Of a stretch of DNA of 41,310 nt, positions 1 to 8,991 are shown piece after piece. This stretch comes from an uncultured Muribaculaceae bacterium (GTDB lineage Bacteria; Bacteroidota; Bacteroidia; Bacteroidales; Muribaculaceae): contig CAJTNN010000015.1 in NCBI GenBank assembly GCA_910577585.1, forward strand, positions 1 to 41,310, given 5' to 3'. The stretch's first letter is position 1. Every line of letters starts with the position of its first letter. The notes under the pieces were generated by a model. It searched no databases and was not told the origin of the DNA. It saw only the letters and a program-made list of their open reading frames with translations. A program made the position numbers and the translations under genes.

Positions 1-333
1 ACTGAGTTTGATGCGCGTCCTGTCTATCTTCAACGTGAAGACCGGATAAGGGCTCATTTTGCAGTATGCTTCATATCATTGCTGCTGCTCAAGGCTTTTC
101 AAATGCAGGTCAACGATGGTCTCAGCGAAGATCAGCGGTACTCCACTGAACAAATAATTGCAGCGCTGTCAGGAATGGATTACAACGTAGTGAGAGGGAC
201 AGGATATGTGCCGGCATACTCTGCTACACAACTCAGAACTCGATGTTGTGAAGTGGCAAAAGTACAGATTGATAAGCAAATAGTTCTGAATCGAAAAATG
301 CGACAGTATATCAAGATGTTAAAGAAATGTTAA
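1..333 (+). CDS. IS1634-type transposase, C-terminal part (cut by window start)
   Basis: The open frame runs in from base 1 without a start, so only the last 110 codons are seen. The residues FDARPVYLQREDRIRAHF followed by a hydrophobic FISLLLLKAF stretch match the end of IS1634/IS4-group DDE transposases, where the arginine-rich segment follows the catalytic core and carries the last helix bundle. The catalytic DDE residues would lie upstream of the window. The tail (IIAALSGMDYNVVRGTGYVPAY) is also typical of the family end. The stop is followed closely by a strong hairpin. I did not identify a clear IS terminal repeat. Family assignment is by recognition; activity of the element cannot be judged here. 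Confidence 0.75.
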   Translation, partial: TEFDARPVYLQREDRIRAHFAVCFISLLLLKAFQMQVNDGLSEDQRYSTEQIIAALSGMDYNVVRGTGYVPAYSATQLRTRCCEVAKVQIDKQIVLNRKMRQYIKMLKKC

Positions 334-360
334 AAATAATATAACAAATATTTGATAGCA

Positions 361-396
361 CAATCGGACACTCATAAAATATTGAGTGTCCGATTG
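361..396 (+). terminator. Perfect 14-bp hairpin after the transposase
   Basis: CAATCGGACACTCA at 361-374 is repeated inverted at 383-396 with an 8-nt loop. It sits 28 bp after the transposase stop and is followed by TTATAG. It is a likely terminator that shields the following protease gene from the IS. Confidence 0.7.
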
Positions 397-525
397 TTAT
401 AGTGTATAACTCCCAAACTCGGGAATATAATAGGGCCTCGGAGAAAGTAGGGCGAAATATTAGTTAATTATTGTTAAACGATAAAAAAAACATCCTTTTC
501 AATACTTTCGGCCAAAAAAAAATTA

Positions 526-533
526 TACCTTTG
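526..533 (+). promoter_or_regulatory. Bacteroidetes -7 box upstream of the M6 protease
   Basis: TACCTTTG fits TAnnTTTG. A TTTC lies at 506-509, a spacing of 16 bp, which is shorter than the usual 19-21, so the -33 part is weak. It leaves a leader of roughly 80 nt before the ATG at 618. Confidence 0.4.
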
Positions 534-617
534 CAAAGTGAAGAGCTAACATTTCTTCATATTAGAGTTAAAAAATCTAAGAAACAACAATCTTTTCTTT
601 CCATATAATATCTAACT

Positions 618-2270
618 ATGGCAAAACGTCAACTACACAGATTTATTTTAGGTACAGCGGCGGCTGCATGCTGTCTTTTTGCCGCTGCGGTTCCTCCGAT
701 GCCCGGAGTGGTGGAGGTGGCTCAGCCCGATGGCACCACTTTCAGCGCCACAATCATGGGTGATGCCGGTTTTCACTGGTATGTCACTCCCGAAGGGACA
801 CTCATGATGGCCGACATGGCCGATGGCTTCATCAAGCCCGTAAGCAGCGATGAGCTTGAGGCGCGCCGCGAAGCCGCCCTTGAGGCGATGGCTCAGCGAC
901 AGTCTAACGCCGAGGCACGTGTGGCTCCTGCCGAGATACGCCGCGATTTCCCCACCACCGGCACAGTGCGCGGACTTATCATAATGGCAGAGTTCCAGGA
1001 TGTGAAGTTCCAGCCCGGCTCAACCCGCGAGTACTTCGACACCAAGGTCAACCAGCCCGGATACAGCGGCGTGGAGACCTACGGCAGTGTCAACGACTTC
1101 TTTGCCGCCCAGTCGAAGGGTGTATTCACTCCGGAGTTCGACATCATCGGCCCGGTGACTCTACCCAAGAACCGTGCCGACTACGGCCTGTATGAGGACC
1201 TCGACGGACTCTTCCGCGACTCGGCCCATGCAGCGCAGGATGAATTTGATGTAGACTTCTCTCGCTATGACGTGAATGGCGACCGTTTTGTAGACTTCCT
1301 CTTCGTCATCTTCGCCGGCCATGGCCAGGCGCAGGGTGGTCCTGAAGAGTGCATCTGGCCCGCCATGAAGGATATCACTGAGTATGTGTTTGACTCATTC
1401 GGCGGCATGTATCTCGGTGTGGCTGCCTGCTCTTGCGAGCTCAAGGGTGGCAGCGGTGCCAATCTCGACGGTGTGGGCACAATCTGCCATGAGTTTAGCC
1501 ATATCCTCGGCCTGCCCGACGTATACGACGCCATGGGCACAGGCGGCTACGGCATGGGCCACTTCGACATGATGTGCTACGGCCCCTACAACGACGATGG
1601 CCGCACACCCTGCAACTACACCTCGATGGAGAAATTCACCCTTGGCTGGATTCAGCCCATGGTGCTCGATTCGCCCCAGAAGGATGTGACACTGCGCAAC
1701 TTCGGCGACACCAATGACTGCGCCTTTATCGTCAACCCCGAGAACCCCAACGAATATTATACTCTCGAAAACCGTCAGCTCATCGACTTCGACTCAGCCC
1801 TGCCCGGCCATGGCCTTGTGATATCATACTGCCACTACGACCGCTCGGCATGGGTCAAGAACAGCGCCAACTCACCCACTGTGTCGCGCTATGAGCACAT
1901 CAATATCATCCCGGCCGACAACTCACGCAACATGACCCCCGATGGCGAGGCCGGCGATCCCTGGCCCGGCAGCCGCGGCAAGACCGAGTTTACTGATGAG
2001 TCAGCGCCCGGCGCCGTATGGCGTTCGAGCGGCAAACCGGTGTCGATGCCCATCACCAACATCCGCGAGAGCGAGGATGGTGTGATTACATTTGACTTCA
2101 TGATTGAGTCAGGTGTCGATGAGATTGCAGCCGATGCAGCCCAGCAGCCCGCGCGCTACTTCAACCTCCAGGGCCTCGAAGTGGATATCGACGCTGCCGA
2201 AGCCGGAATATACCTGCGTCGCACCGACTCGGGCGAGACCACGAAATTTGTGAAGAGAGCCGCTCATTGA
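618..2270 (+). CDS. Secreted M6-family zinc metalloprotease
   Basis: A 550-residue exported peptidase of the M6 (immune inhibitor A-like) family. Residues 1 to about 25 form a signal peptide (basic MAKRQ start, hydrophobic Ala/Phe stretch). The zinc motif HEFSHILGLPD starts at His291 and fits HExxHxxGxxD, with Glu292 as general base. The M6-type core spans about residues 110-470, including the RGLIIMAEFQD strand. The C-terminal about 50 residues (VDEIAAD..., then YFNLQGLEV and a final KFVK) look like a short sorting or anchoring module of the type seen on other secreted proteins in this window. It probably acts outside the cell on host or dietary protein. The gene is followed on the same strand by another secreted protein. 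Family call is firm; substrate is unknown. Confidence 0.85.
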   Translation: MAKRQLHRFILGTAAAACCLFAAAVPPMPGVVEVAQPDGTTFSATIMGDAGFHWYVTPEGTLMMADMADGFIKPVSSDELEARREAALEAMAQRQSNAEARVAPAEIRRDFPTTGTVRGLIIMAEFQDVKFQPGSTREYFDTKVNQPGYSGVETYGSVNDFFAAQSKGVFTPEFDIIGPVTLPKNRADYGLYEDLDGLFRDSAHAAQDEFDVDFSRYDVNGDRFVDFLFVIFAGHGQAQGGPEECIWPAMKDITEYVFDSFGGMYLGVAACSCELKGGSGANLDGVGTICHEFSHILGLPDVYDAMGTGGYGMGHFDMMCYGPYNDDGRTPCNYTSMEKFTLGWIQPMVLDSPQKDVTLRNFGDTNDCAFIVNPENPNEYYTLENRQLIDFDSALPGHGLVISYCHYDRSAWVKNSANSPTVSRYEHINIIPADNSRNMTPDGEAGDPWPGSRGKTEFTDESAPGAVWRSSGKPVSMPITNIRESEDGVITFDFMIESGVDEIAADAAQQPARYFNLQGLEVDIDAAEAGIYLRRTDSGETTKFVKRAAH

Positions 2271-2310
2271 TGCAGCATCTGCACCTCTCTTCAATACAGG
2301 ATATACCCGC

Positions 2311-2380
2311 ATCTCCACGTCATGCCGCCGGCCGTAGGGGCAGACATGACCCAGCCGGGCGACGGCATGACGAGAGAGAT
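2311..2380. terminator. Long imperfect hairpin between the two secreted-protein genes
   Basis: CGTCATGCCG at 2318-2327 pairs perfectly with CGGCATGACG at 2363-2372. An outer ATCTC/GAGAT pair (2311-2315 with 2376-2380) extends the stem past a small bulge. There is no T-run behind it, so it may be a weak terminator or an mRNA-stabilising structure. Confidence 0.45.
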
Positions 2381-2521
2381 GTAAATTAACTGACGTTTTG
2401 ATTAAACGCGAATCATGATTCATGCAGATTCACATCCGAGCCCGCGGGCTTGCAGAATCCGCATCCGACTTCTCTACAGCCTTCATTCCAAAATCACAAT
2501 ATTAACTTAAACCGGACCATT

Positions 2522-5299
2522 ATGAGAAAAAATCTTCTTCTCATGCTCTTCGCCATAATCTTCGGAGTGGCGACGGCTACGGCTGAAACGGTCAACATCA
2601 ATGTTGACAGAGCCTCCAACGTATCCGTGACCTACGGCTACAGCGGGGCGAAGCTGACCCTTGTCGACGGGTCTAACACGTTCAATCTTACATCTGCCGA
2701 CAACCCGCTTACAATAGCGGCCGCCAACGGAGCCGAGATCAAATCGGTGACTGTGGATGGCTCTGAAATCTATCCCGCCGGCGATGGTGCCTACCGCACT
2801 GCCATCTCCGACATGACTGTGGATATCGACACAGGTGCTGATGCTCCGGTCGAGATTCGCGACTATCAGACATGGTTTAATGTCAATCCGCTCGGTTCGA
2901 TTTCAGTGTCGTATGACGATGCCACTGTCATCATCGACCAGGAGCAGTACTATACACTCCCCGGCAAAGAGGTGAAGATCGCACCCCTCGCCGGCTATAA
3001 GATCACCGGCGTCAACTATGAGATTGACTGGGAAAACAAGGCAGTCGATAATGGCGACGGCACCTGGACAATCACCCCCGCCAAAGACTACGGCTTCGTG
3101 ACCGTGGAGGTCAGCGAAGAGGGTATCGAGTTTGGTGTAGATGTCAATCTCGGCTCAAATGTGCAGCTCATAGCCTGGACCGATGCCGAATGCAGCTGGG
3201 AGAAGCCCGAGACAAGCAAGGTGCTCACCCTTTACGGCAGCGGCCCCTACACTACGGTGGCTCCGAAGGATGTGTATGCAGTCGATTTCTATCCGGTGCA
3301 GGGTGGCACAATCCGCTCTATCAAGCGCATCTTCGCCAATGGCAAGACAGAGGACCTCGTCTATAGCGACTGGGTGGGCTGGCGCGCCTTCGTCAATGAG
3401 GGTGATACCTTCGTGATTGATGCCGTAGGCCCGGAGGTCGACGTGACTTTCGCAGTGCTGCGCAGCGCACGCACTCTTGATGATTTCGTATTCACAGTCG
3501 AGGGTAAGAATCTCGGCGTGACTAAGGATAATGCTACTGTAGGCATACATGCCGGTTCAATCGTGTCGGTAGCCGGTGCTAAGGGTACCGCTCTTTCAGG
3601 TCTTTATGCCACTGAGGCCGGCAATATGATTGTGTCGGAAGGTAGCATCCAGAGCTTCATGGTGACCAAAGAGGGCACAGTATATGTGCAGGGCGACGCC
3701 ATCTCTGACATCACTCTGACTATCGACAACGCTGCGGCTGTGGTCATCACCGACAAGAACGGCTATGGCGATGTGCTCACCCTGACCGACGGCACCAACA
3801 AACTCACCGCCGTCAGCAACCCGCTCAGCATCGTGGCTGCCGCCGACTATGAGATCGTGTCGGTAGTGCTCGACGGTATGCCTGTCGACGCCAAGTCTGA
3901 CGGCACTTACACTGCCGCTGTCGAGACCGGTTCTACACTCGTGATCACCACCAAAGAGAAGCAGAAAGCAGTGCCTGTGACTGTGTCGGTAATCGGCGAC
4001 TACACCCGTCTCAAAGTCACCAACGACGACAAGGAGGCTACACTCACTGCCGAGACCACAGTGCTTGCCGCCATGCCCGGCACCACACTGACCTTCGCTC
4101 CCACCATGGGCTATCTTATCAAGGATTTCCAGGCCGGGACTGGTCTCTATGCAGACTACAACGAAGAGACTGAGCTCTGGGAGGTGAATGTCAATGCAGC
4201 CGGCGCGCTGAGCATCGAGGTTGTGGAATGGGTGGCTGCCGAGGGCAACGCTCTTCTCACATACTCTTGCGACAACAGCAAGGTGTCAGCCCTGACCTAC
4301 TTCCCCAACGGCGAGCGTGACTCAATCCTGCAGCAGGGTGTCAATGAGCTGGCCAAGGGTTCGACTGTGAAGTTTGTCAGCTATGGCGATGTGCGTCTGA
4401 AGTCAGTCAAGGTGAATGGCTCTGACATAGAGCTCGATGCCGACAACAAGGGTGCCACCTACACTGTCAGCGAGGATGCCACAATCGATGTGACCACATA
4501 TATCGAGCAGTTCTGCACAATTTCAGGTTATCAGGTGTCAGACCCTGTGACCCACTCTACAATCGGCTATATCTACATCAACGAAGAGGGTAACAGCTCA
4601 TATCGTGCGAAGTCTGGCGAGACTGTGACAATCATTCCGGTTGCCGCTCCCGGCTATAAGTTCAATGGCTTCACATGGTCATATCCTGAGAATATAATCG
4701 AGCTCATCTCTACGACGGCTCCCTATACTCTGGTCGTGCCCGAGGGTGTCGACAACATCATGGTGCAGGGTGCATTCGTGGCCGATGAGGAGCACAAATC
4801 ATACACCATCAACATGCAGCAGTGCTATGTCGATGGCCTTGAATATGCAAATCTCTCATCAGTGGCCTTCACCACAGTCATCACTCCGCAGGGCTTCGAG
4901 GGCACTCAGGTAGTGGTGCTTGAGGGCAGCGAGGTCGAGCTGCAGTGCTATGTGGCCGATGACTCTTATGTATGCCAGTGGTTCTGCCTCTATACTGACG
5001 CGCGCACCAAGGTGCCGCAGAAGTATGTGGTCAATGGCGAGCATGCTGATGAATATGGTGTAATCCGCCTCTCAGCCTATGTGACTTCGGGTAATGTAGG
5101 TGTAGATGAGGTGGCAGGTGATGCACTGGCCTATAATGCAGCCGCACATCTGCTCACAGCTCCGGCCGAGGCCCGCGTATTCTCGCTGGGTGGCCAGCTG
5201 ATGACTACACTCCCCGCAGGCGAGAACTCACTCGAGTCGCTTGCCGAGGGTATCTATATCGTGGTCTGCGAGGGCCAGACGATAAAGATCGTACGTTGA
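2522..5299 (+). CDS. Large secreted beta-rich repeat protein with C-terminal sorting-like module
   Basis: A 925-residue protein. I start it at 2522 because MRKNLLLMLFAIIFGVATATA is a clean signal peptide; the in-frame extension back to 2450 has no signal character. No enzymatic motif is seen. The sequence is Val/Thr/Asp/Gly rich and built from repeating beta modules. The segment after the signal peptide (YGYSGAKLTLVDGSN...NPLTIAAANG...VDG) recurs near residue 405 (NGYGDVLTLTDGTN...NPLSIVAAADY...LDG), an internal duplication. The last about 65 residues (GVDEVAGDALAYN... RVFSLGGQLMTTLPAG... GIYIVVCEGQTIKIVR) resemble a type IX-like C-terminal sorting domain. It follows the M6 protease by about 250 bp. 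It may be a surface adhesin or scaffold; function is unknown. Confidence 0.75.
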   Translation: MRKNLLLMLFAIIFGVATATAETVNINVDRASNVSVTYGYSGAKLTLVDGSNTFNLTSADNPLTIAAANGAEIKSVTVDGSEIYPAGDGAYRTAISDMTVDIDTGADAPVEIRDYQTWFNVNPLGSISVSYDDATVIIDQEQYYTLPGKEVKIAPLAGYKITGVNYEIDWENKAVDNGDGTWTITPAKDYGFVTVEVSEEGIEFGVDVNLGSNVQLIAWTDAECSWEKPETSKVLTLYGSGPYTTVAPKDVYAVDFYPVQGGTIRSIKRIFANGKTEDLVYSDWVGWRAFVNEGDTFVIDAVGPEVDVTFAVLRSARTLDDFVFTVEGKNLGVTKDNATVGIHAGSIVSVAGAKGTALSGLYATEAGNMIVSEGSIQSFMVTKEGTVYVQGDAISDITLTIDNAAAVVITDKNGYGDVLTLTDGTNKLTAVSNPLSIVAAADYEIVSVVLDGMPVDAKSDGTYTAAVETGSTLVITTKEKQKAVPVTVSVIGDYTRLKVTNDDKEATLTAETTVLAAMPGTTLTFAPTMGYLIKDFQAGTGLYADYNEETELWEVNVNAAGALSIEVVEWVAAEGNALLTYSCDNSKVSALTYFPNGERDSILQQGVNELAKGSTVKFVSYGDVRLKSVKVNGSDIELDADNKGATYTVSEDATIDVTTYIEQFCTISGYQVSDPVTHSTIGYIYINEEGNSSYRAKSGETVTIIPVAAPGYKFNGFTWSYPENIIELISTTAPYTLVVPEGVDNIMVQGAFVADEEHKSYTINMQQCYVDGLEYANLSSVAFTTVITPQGFEGTQVVVLEGSEVELQCYVADDSYVCQWFCLYTDARTKVPQKYVVNGEHADEYGVIRLSAYVTSGNVGVDEVAGDALAYNAAAHLLTAPAEARVFSLGGQLMTTLPAGENSLESLAEGIYIVVCEGQTIKIVR

Positions 5300-5366
5300 T
5301 AGTCCCACTCCGGGCGCGGCTTGCCCCCGTCCGTATAGTTAACCATTCTTATAGATGAATCGAAGA

Positions 5367-5478
5367 GGAGGCAGTCCCGCATGGGGCTGCCTCCTTCAGT
5401 GATGTAGTTATTGCCTTGGACACCCTGAAATTTGTGCCCAATGACAAAAGAGGAGGCAGTCCGTACGGGGCTGCCTCC
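5367..5478. terminator. Two near-identical hairpins between convergent genes
   Basis: GGAGGCAG...CTGCCTCC occurs at 5367-5394 and again at 5452-5478 with almost the same flanks (AGAGGAGGCAGTCC...GGGGCTGCCTCCT). They lie between the plus-strand protein ending at 5299 and the minus-strand glycosyltransferase ending at 5503, a good place for a two-way terminator pair. Confidence 0.65.
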
Positions 5479-5502
5479 TACAGTTATGCGGTTATTATGT
5501 TG

Positions 5503-6297
5503 TCAGGGTAACGGATGCCGCAGATAGAAGCGCAGGAGCGCGGCGGCGTGGCGGCGGCCGAGCCAGCCGAATGGTAAGCGGCGTGTGGCGCGTTGCCAGT
5601 CGTGGGTGAGCCGCAGGTCGGAGCGGTAGTCCACCGTCAGCCCGGCCTTGCGGATGCGTATGCAGAAATCGCAGTCCTCAGGGCCGAAGAATATCGACTC
5701 ATCAAGCATCCCCACCAGATTGAGTACTTCGCGGCGAAACATCTGGCATGCACCTATCACATAATAGGGGTGGGGCTTTGAGAGCTCAGTGCGCTCGCAT
5801 TTCAGTTCACGCCCCGGACGCAGCACATGGGCCAGCTTTATCCACAATCCCGGATAGGGCTTTGCCGAGGCCTGTAGTTCGCCGGATGGCGAGTATAGGG
5901 CCGGCGCCACGAGTCCGCATTGCGGATTGCTGCGCAGGTGGCGCATCATGGCGCGGAAAGTCGCGGGTGAGGCAATCGTGTCGTTGTCGAGCAGCATGAG
6001 CAGATCACCCTTGGCATGGCGCAGTCCGAGATTGCGGCCGCGTGCCACTCCGAGGTTGCTGCCGGCCTCCACGAGTTGCAGATTGCCGATGGCATGACGT
6101 CGCACCCATTCCTTGACCTCGCGGCATGTGGAATCGCTCGACCCATTGTCGACCACCACCACCTCCACGTGCTCATCATCGTCCTCGCCGGCACCCTTTC
6201 GGCCCGGAGCGGCCGAAAGGAGCCAATCGCGCATCGACTCGAGCAGACGCATCGTGAAGTCGCGCTGGTTGCAGGTCAGGATAATGATGGAGAGCAT
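5503..6297 (-). CDS. Family 2 glycosyltransferase
   Basis: A 264-residue cytoplasmic GT-A fold enzyme that transfers a sugar from a nucleotide donor to a glycan or lipid acceptor. It opens with MLSIIILTCNQRDFT and then VVVVDNGSSDST, the usual nucleotide-binding start. Metal-binding DND is at residues 104-106 (LLDNDT), and the acceptor/base region GPEDCDFCIRIRKAGL contains Glu207-Asp208. No membrane segment is present apart from a possible amphipathic end. It lies 118 bp behind the radical SAM gene on the same strand and may be co-transcribed. Close relatives include rhamnosyl- and galactosyl-transferases of capsule or O-glycan synthesis, but the sugar cannot be read from the sequence. Confidence 0.85.
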   Translation of the reverse strand: MLSIIILTCNQRDFTMRLLESMRDWLLSAAPGRKGAGEDDDEHVEVVVVDNGSSDSTCREVKEWVRRHAIGNLQLVEAGSNLGVARGRNLGLRHAKGDLLMLLDNDTIASPATFRAMMRHLRSNPQCGLVAPALYSPSGELQASAKPYPGLWIKLAHVLRPGRELKCERTELSKPHPYYVIGACQMFRREVLNLVGMLDESIFFGPEDCDFCIRIRKAGLTVDYRSDLRLTHDWQRATRRLPFGWLGRRHAAALLRFYLRHPLP

Positions 6298-6300
6298 GTG

Positions 6301-6355
6301 GTAGGTATTAGTGATTAGGTATTAGGTATTAGGGATGAAGTATTCGGGATGAGGT
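6301..6355. repeat. Short degenerate tandem repeat ATTAGGT
   Basis: The spacer between the radical SAM and glycosyltransferase genes has GGTATTAG/ATTAGGT units repeated at 6304, 6315 and 6322, with looser copies (GGGATGA) behind. It is low-complexity spacer DNA immediately upstream of the glycosyltransferase start and could vary in length. Confidence 0.5.
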
Positions 6356-6415
6356 AAAGAGAATTTATGGATACGCATCAACAGATTACTCCATATCTAA
6401 TTTAACTCAGTCCGA

Positions 6416-7858
6416 TTAATGGAAAAGCTTAATCTTCAGAGCCTTGGCGGCGGCTTTGAACTCCTCGGCCGAGCGGAAGCGGCGCACCTGCTTCCAGATG
6501 AAGCGTGGCGAGAGGAAGTAGGAGAGGTTGTTCTTGAAGAGGAGTTTCTCCATCTCTTCAGAGCTGATCTGCGGAAGGTCGAGAATCGATTCGCGCTGCA
6601 CATCGGTAGGGCGGTACTTGCCACCCTTGATCCATCCATTCTCCTTGCATATCTCGTAATATTTTGTGCCTGGAAAGGGTGAGACGATGTTGAACATCAC
6701 CTGGTCAACATCGAGGCGCTTAGCCTCGCGCAGGGTGTAGGCCACAGTCTCGCGAGTCTCGAGCGGCGAACTGCCGATGAGCACATTCAGCTTCACGGGC
6801 ACATTATACTTCTTCAGCAGACGCACCGAGCGGCGAATGTCTTCGGGCGTGATTCCCTTTTTGACATATTCGAGTATGGCGGGGTCGAACGACTCGATGC
6901 CAAGGTCCACATATCGGCAGCCCGACTCGCCGAGCATCTTGGCGATCGGTTCGGTGATGGCGTCTACGCGTGCCTGGCAACCCCACACGAGCCCATGCTT
7001 CTTCATGATGCGGCAGATTCCGGCGGTGCGCTCCTCATTCCAGATGAAGTTGTCGTCCATGAATCCGATGGCGCGGTAGCCCTCGGCCGCCAGTTGGTCG
7101 ATCTCCTTCTCGACGCTTTCGAGCGAGCGGAATCCGATGGTGGGTTTGCGCCCCGGGTGTTCGCGACCGAATTCAATCTCGCGTGCGAAAGTCATCGACG
7201 ACGGTACGCAATAGATGCACTGATAGGGGCAGTTGCGCGAGGTGAAGGCCGTGGTGTAGGGTCCGGTCTTGAGTTTCGGATTATGATACTGTCGGCCATC
7301 GAGCAGGTCGCGGGCCGGGAAGGGGAGAGCGTCGAGATTGTCGTTGAGCGGGCGCGGCGGATTGCTGACGCGTTTGCCGTTTTCATCAATATATGTGACA
7401 CCCTTCACCCCGTTGGGTTTCTGACCCTTTGCCAGCGCAGCCATGAGCTCAAGCAGGGTGAGTTCGGGCTCGCCGCGCACAAGATAGGTGTTGGGGTCAA
7501 CCAGAGCGCGGTTTACGTAATAAGTCGGCCCCGGGCCCATCATCACCACCGGATTGCGGCGCTTGTAGCGGCGGATGTGGCCTATGGCCTCGAGATCATT
7601 TTCGAGCGAAAGATTGACAGTCCAAATGGCATATGCATCAGAGTCGTCTGACTCGAGAAACGCCTCAAACTCAGGGAGCCCCTCGGTATTGTACACGAAA
7701 TCGCGGTAAGCCACCTCATGGCCCGCCTCACGCAGGGCAGCGGCTGCAGTCAGCTCATAGATGTTGATCATCGGATATACTATCCGGGTGCAGCCGGCAG
7801 ATCGCTCAGCGGGCTGTTTATGGTCGAAACAGGGGGGTATCAGAAATGTAATCTTCAT
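6416..7858 (-). CDS. B12-binding-domain radical SAM protein
   Basis: A 480-residue protein of the BchE/P-methylase type. I start it at the ATG at 7858, which has AAGGA 8 nt upstream; a TTG six bases earlier is less likely. Residues 1 to about 140 look like a cobalamin-binding Rossmann domain (ELTAAAALREAGHEV, MMGPGPTYYV) though no DxHxxG cobalamin motif is evident. The radical SAM core follows with the [4Fe-4S] motif NCPYQCIYC at Cys210, Cys214 and Cys217, then FRSLESVEKEI and IGFMDDNFIWN. Members methylate or rearrange unreactive carbons in lipids, cofactors or natural products. It is in line with a glycosyltransferase, so a role in modifying a surface glycolipid is possible but only inferred. 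Confidence 0.85.
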   Translation of the reverse strand: MKITFLIPPCFDHKQPAERSAGCTRIVYPMINIYELTAAAALREAGHEVAYRDFVYNTEGLPEFEAFLESDDSDAYAIWTVNLSLENDLEAIGHIRRYKRRNPVVMMGPGPTYYVNRALVDPNTYLVRGEPELTLLELMAALAKGQKPNGVKGVTYIDENGKRVSNPPRPLNDNLDALPFPARDLLDGRQYHNPKLKTGPYTTAFTSRNCPYQCIYCVPSSMTFAREIEFGREHPGRKPTIGFRSLESVEKEIDQLAAEGYRAIGFMDDNFIWNEERTAGICRIMKKHGLVWGCQARVDAITEPIAKMLGESGCRYVDLGIESFDPAILEYVKKGITPEDIRRSVRLLKKYNVPVKLNVLIGSSPLETRETVAYTLREAKRLDVDQVMFNIVSPFPGTKYYEICKENGWIKGGKYRPTDVQRESILDLPQISSEEMEKLLFKNNLSYFLSPRFIWKQVRRFRSAEEFKAAAKALKIKLFH

Positions 7859-8007
7859 ATTCAAATCCTTCGCAATGCCGCGGCATGAATACGGTCATGC
7901 GGGTGACATCGGGTGTAATGTTGTGTCAGGGAATTGACACTCGCTTTTTGTTTGACGCTTTTAGCGGCCAGCGGGTGGGGAGAGTGCCGCGTATAGGTAT
8001 AACGTTG

Positions 8008-8015
8008 CAAATTTA
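8008..8015 (-). promoter_or_regulatory. -7 box for the radical SAM gene
   Basis: The minus strand reads TAAATTTG. A TTTG lies 24 bp further upstream (8040-8043), longer than the normal spacing, so this is a tentative promoter. It would give a leader of about 145 nt. Confidence 0.35.
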
Positions 8016-8090
8016 TGACTATTGTCTAAAGTGGCGGGGCAAATTGTAGGTATCCGGTCAAATCGGAGTGCTGCTGAATTTGATGGCGTA

Positions 8091-8495
8091 TTATATGCCG
8101 AGGAGATTGCGCACCACAAACCATGCGGCGTAAAGCGCCACAAATAGCGAGCATCCCCATTTGCCCCAAAGCCAACGCCGCAGGCGCGAGGTGCGGCCAT
8201 CGAGATTGCGCGTCAGCAGCAGCCCGAGCAGATATGATAGAGAGAAGACCAGAAACCAATTATGCCGTAGCGCCCCTATGACATCACCCTGCATCAGCGA
8301 ATGCAGCGCGCGCTGCAGGCCGCAGCCCGGACACTGCAGTCCGGTGAGCAACTTGACCGGACACTTCGGGAAGAAACGCCCGACGACAGCATCGTCAGGG
8401 TCAAGGGTAGTGTAGAGATACAATATGGCAATCACGGCTGCCAGCGTGGCGGCCGTAAGCAAAATCTTCTTGATATTCCATGAGATTGCAGCCAT
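8091..8495 (-). CDS. DUF2752 membrane protein
   Basis: I start it at the ATG at 8495 (MAAISWNIKKILL), giving about 134 residues; the longer open frame to 8627 would include the promoter. The signature CPVKLLTGLQCPGCGLQRALHSL with its CPGCG cysteine cluster is that of DUF2752, a small inner-membrane family. There is a hydrophobic segment at the start (LLTAATLAAVIAILYLY) and two further ones (WFLVFSLSYLLGLLL, LFVALYAAWFVV). Its biochemical role is not known. A strong promoter lies about 40 bp upstream, so it is probably a transcript start, with the radical SAM gene downstream under its own weaker promoter. Confidence 0.8.
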   Translation of the reverse strand: MAAISWNIKKILLTAATLAAVIAILYLYTTLDPDDAVVGRFFPKCPVKLLTGLQCPGCGLQRALHSLMQGDVIGALRHNWFLVFSLSYLLGLLLTRNLDGRTSRLRRWLWGKWGCSLFVALYAAWFVVRNLLGI

Positions 8496-8508
8496 AGATT
8501 GCAGCCAT
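8483..8508 (-). repeat. 13-bp tandem repeat spanning the DUF2752 start codon
   Basis: AGATTGCAGCCAT occurs twice back to back (8483-8495, 8496-8508). On the gene strand this is ATGGCTGCAATCT twice, so there are two identical ATG contexts, and only the second is in frame with the protein. A slip could alter initiation. Confidence 0.7.
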
Positions 8509-8537
8509 GCGGCTAAGATATCATCCGGGAGATTCTG

Positions 8538-8568
8538 CAAATTTAGACAAATATTCTCTTTCTGCCAA
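8538..8568 (-). promoter_or_regulatory. Promoter of the DUF2752 gene
   Basis: On the minus strand TTGG (8565-8568) is followed after exactly 19 bp by TAAATTTG (8538-8545). This matches the Bacteroidetes primary promoter and fixes the protein start downstream of it. Confidence 0.7.
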
Positions 8569-8641
8569 TAGCGGCGCTTGAAAATGAAGGTTACACGACG
8601 TCGTTGGCACTCGGCAGCCATCAGCATATTTCAACAAGGAG

Positions 8642-8854
8642 ATGGCGGGGGATGCTTTCGCCGGATGCCCGGGTGTGACATCGATTGAACTGTGGAGCTC
8701 GGTGACAGAGATTGCAGCTGATGCCTCGGACGCATCGGATGCCGAAGCTGAGTATTATGACCTCAGTGGCAATCGTGTGGCTGCCGGGCAGCTCATGCCG
8801 GGTGTATACGTGAAGCTGCAGAATGGCCGCACAGAGAAAGTGCTCGTGAAATAA
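8642..8854 (+). pseudogene. C-terminal remnant of a secreted leucine-rich-repeat-type protein
   Basis: A 70-codon frame with AFAGCPGVTSIEL, the ending of a BspA-like leucine-rich repeat, then a linker and EYYDLSGNRVAAGQLMPGVYVKLQNGRTEKVLVK without a break, which is the same kind of C-terminal sorting-like module as on the M6 protease. Leucine-rich repeat proteins of this kind normally have many repeats and a signal peptide, neither of which is present upstream; the frame is closed by a stop at 8585. An AAGGAG directly abuts the ATG and is too close to serve it. I read it as the 3' stump of a lost surface protein gene. A short expressed peptide cannot be excluded. Confidence 0.55.
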
Positions 8855-8894
8855 CCCCAATCCTCAGCCCCGACAGAGGGCGAGCAAAATAGAT

Positions 8895-8932
8895 GCCGGA
8901 AAGATGCCCTGCTTATGGGGCATCTTTCCGGC
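8895..8932. terminator. 15-bp perfect hairpin between convergent genes
   Basis: GCCGGAAAGATGCCC (8895-8909) and its exact inverse (8918-8932) enclose an 8-nt loop. TCACTGTTTTATTATTT follows on the plus strand. It lies between the remnant ending at 8854 and the minus-strand DUF4249 gene ending at 8992. Confidence 0.75.
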
Positions 8933-8991
8933 TCACTGTTTTATTATTTCCGTCCACGGGTATACCCTCCGTAGTGGGGAAGAGGGCGGGT

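Noticed and set aside
6995..7651. A 218-codon plus-strand frame opposite the radical SAM gene
   Set aside because: Its codons mirror the minus-strand gene, which has clear motifs; this is an antisense shadow.
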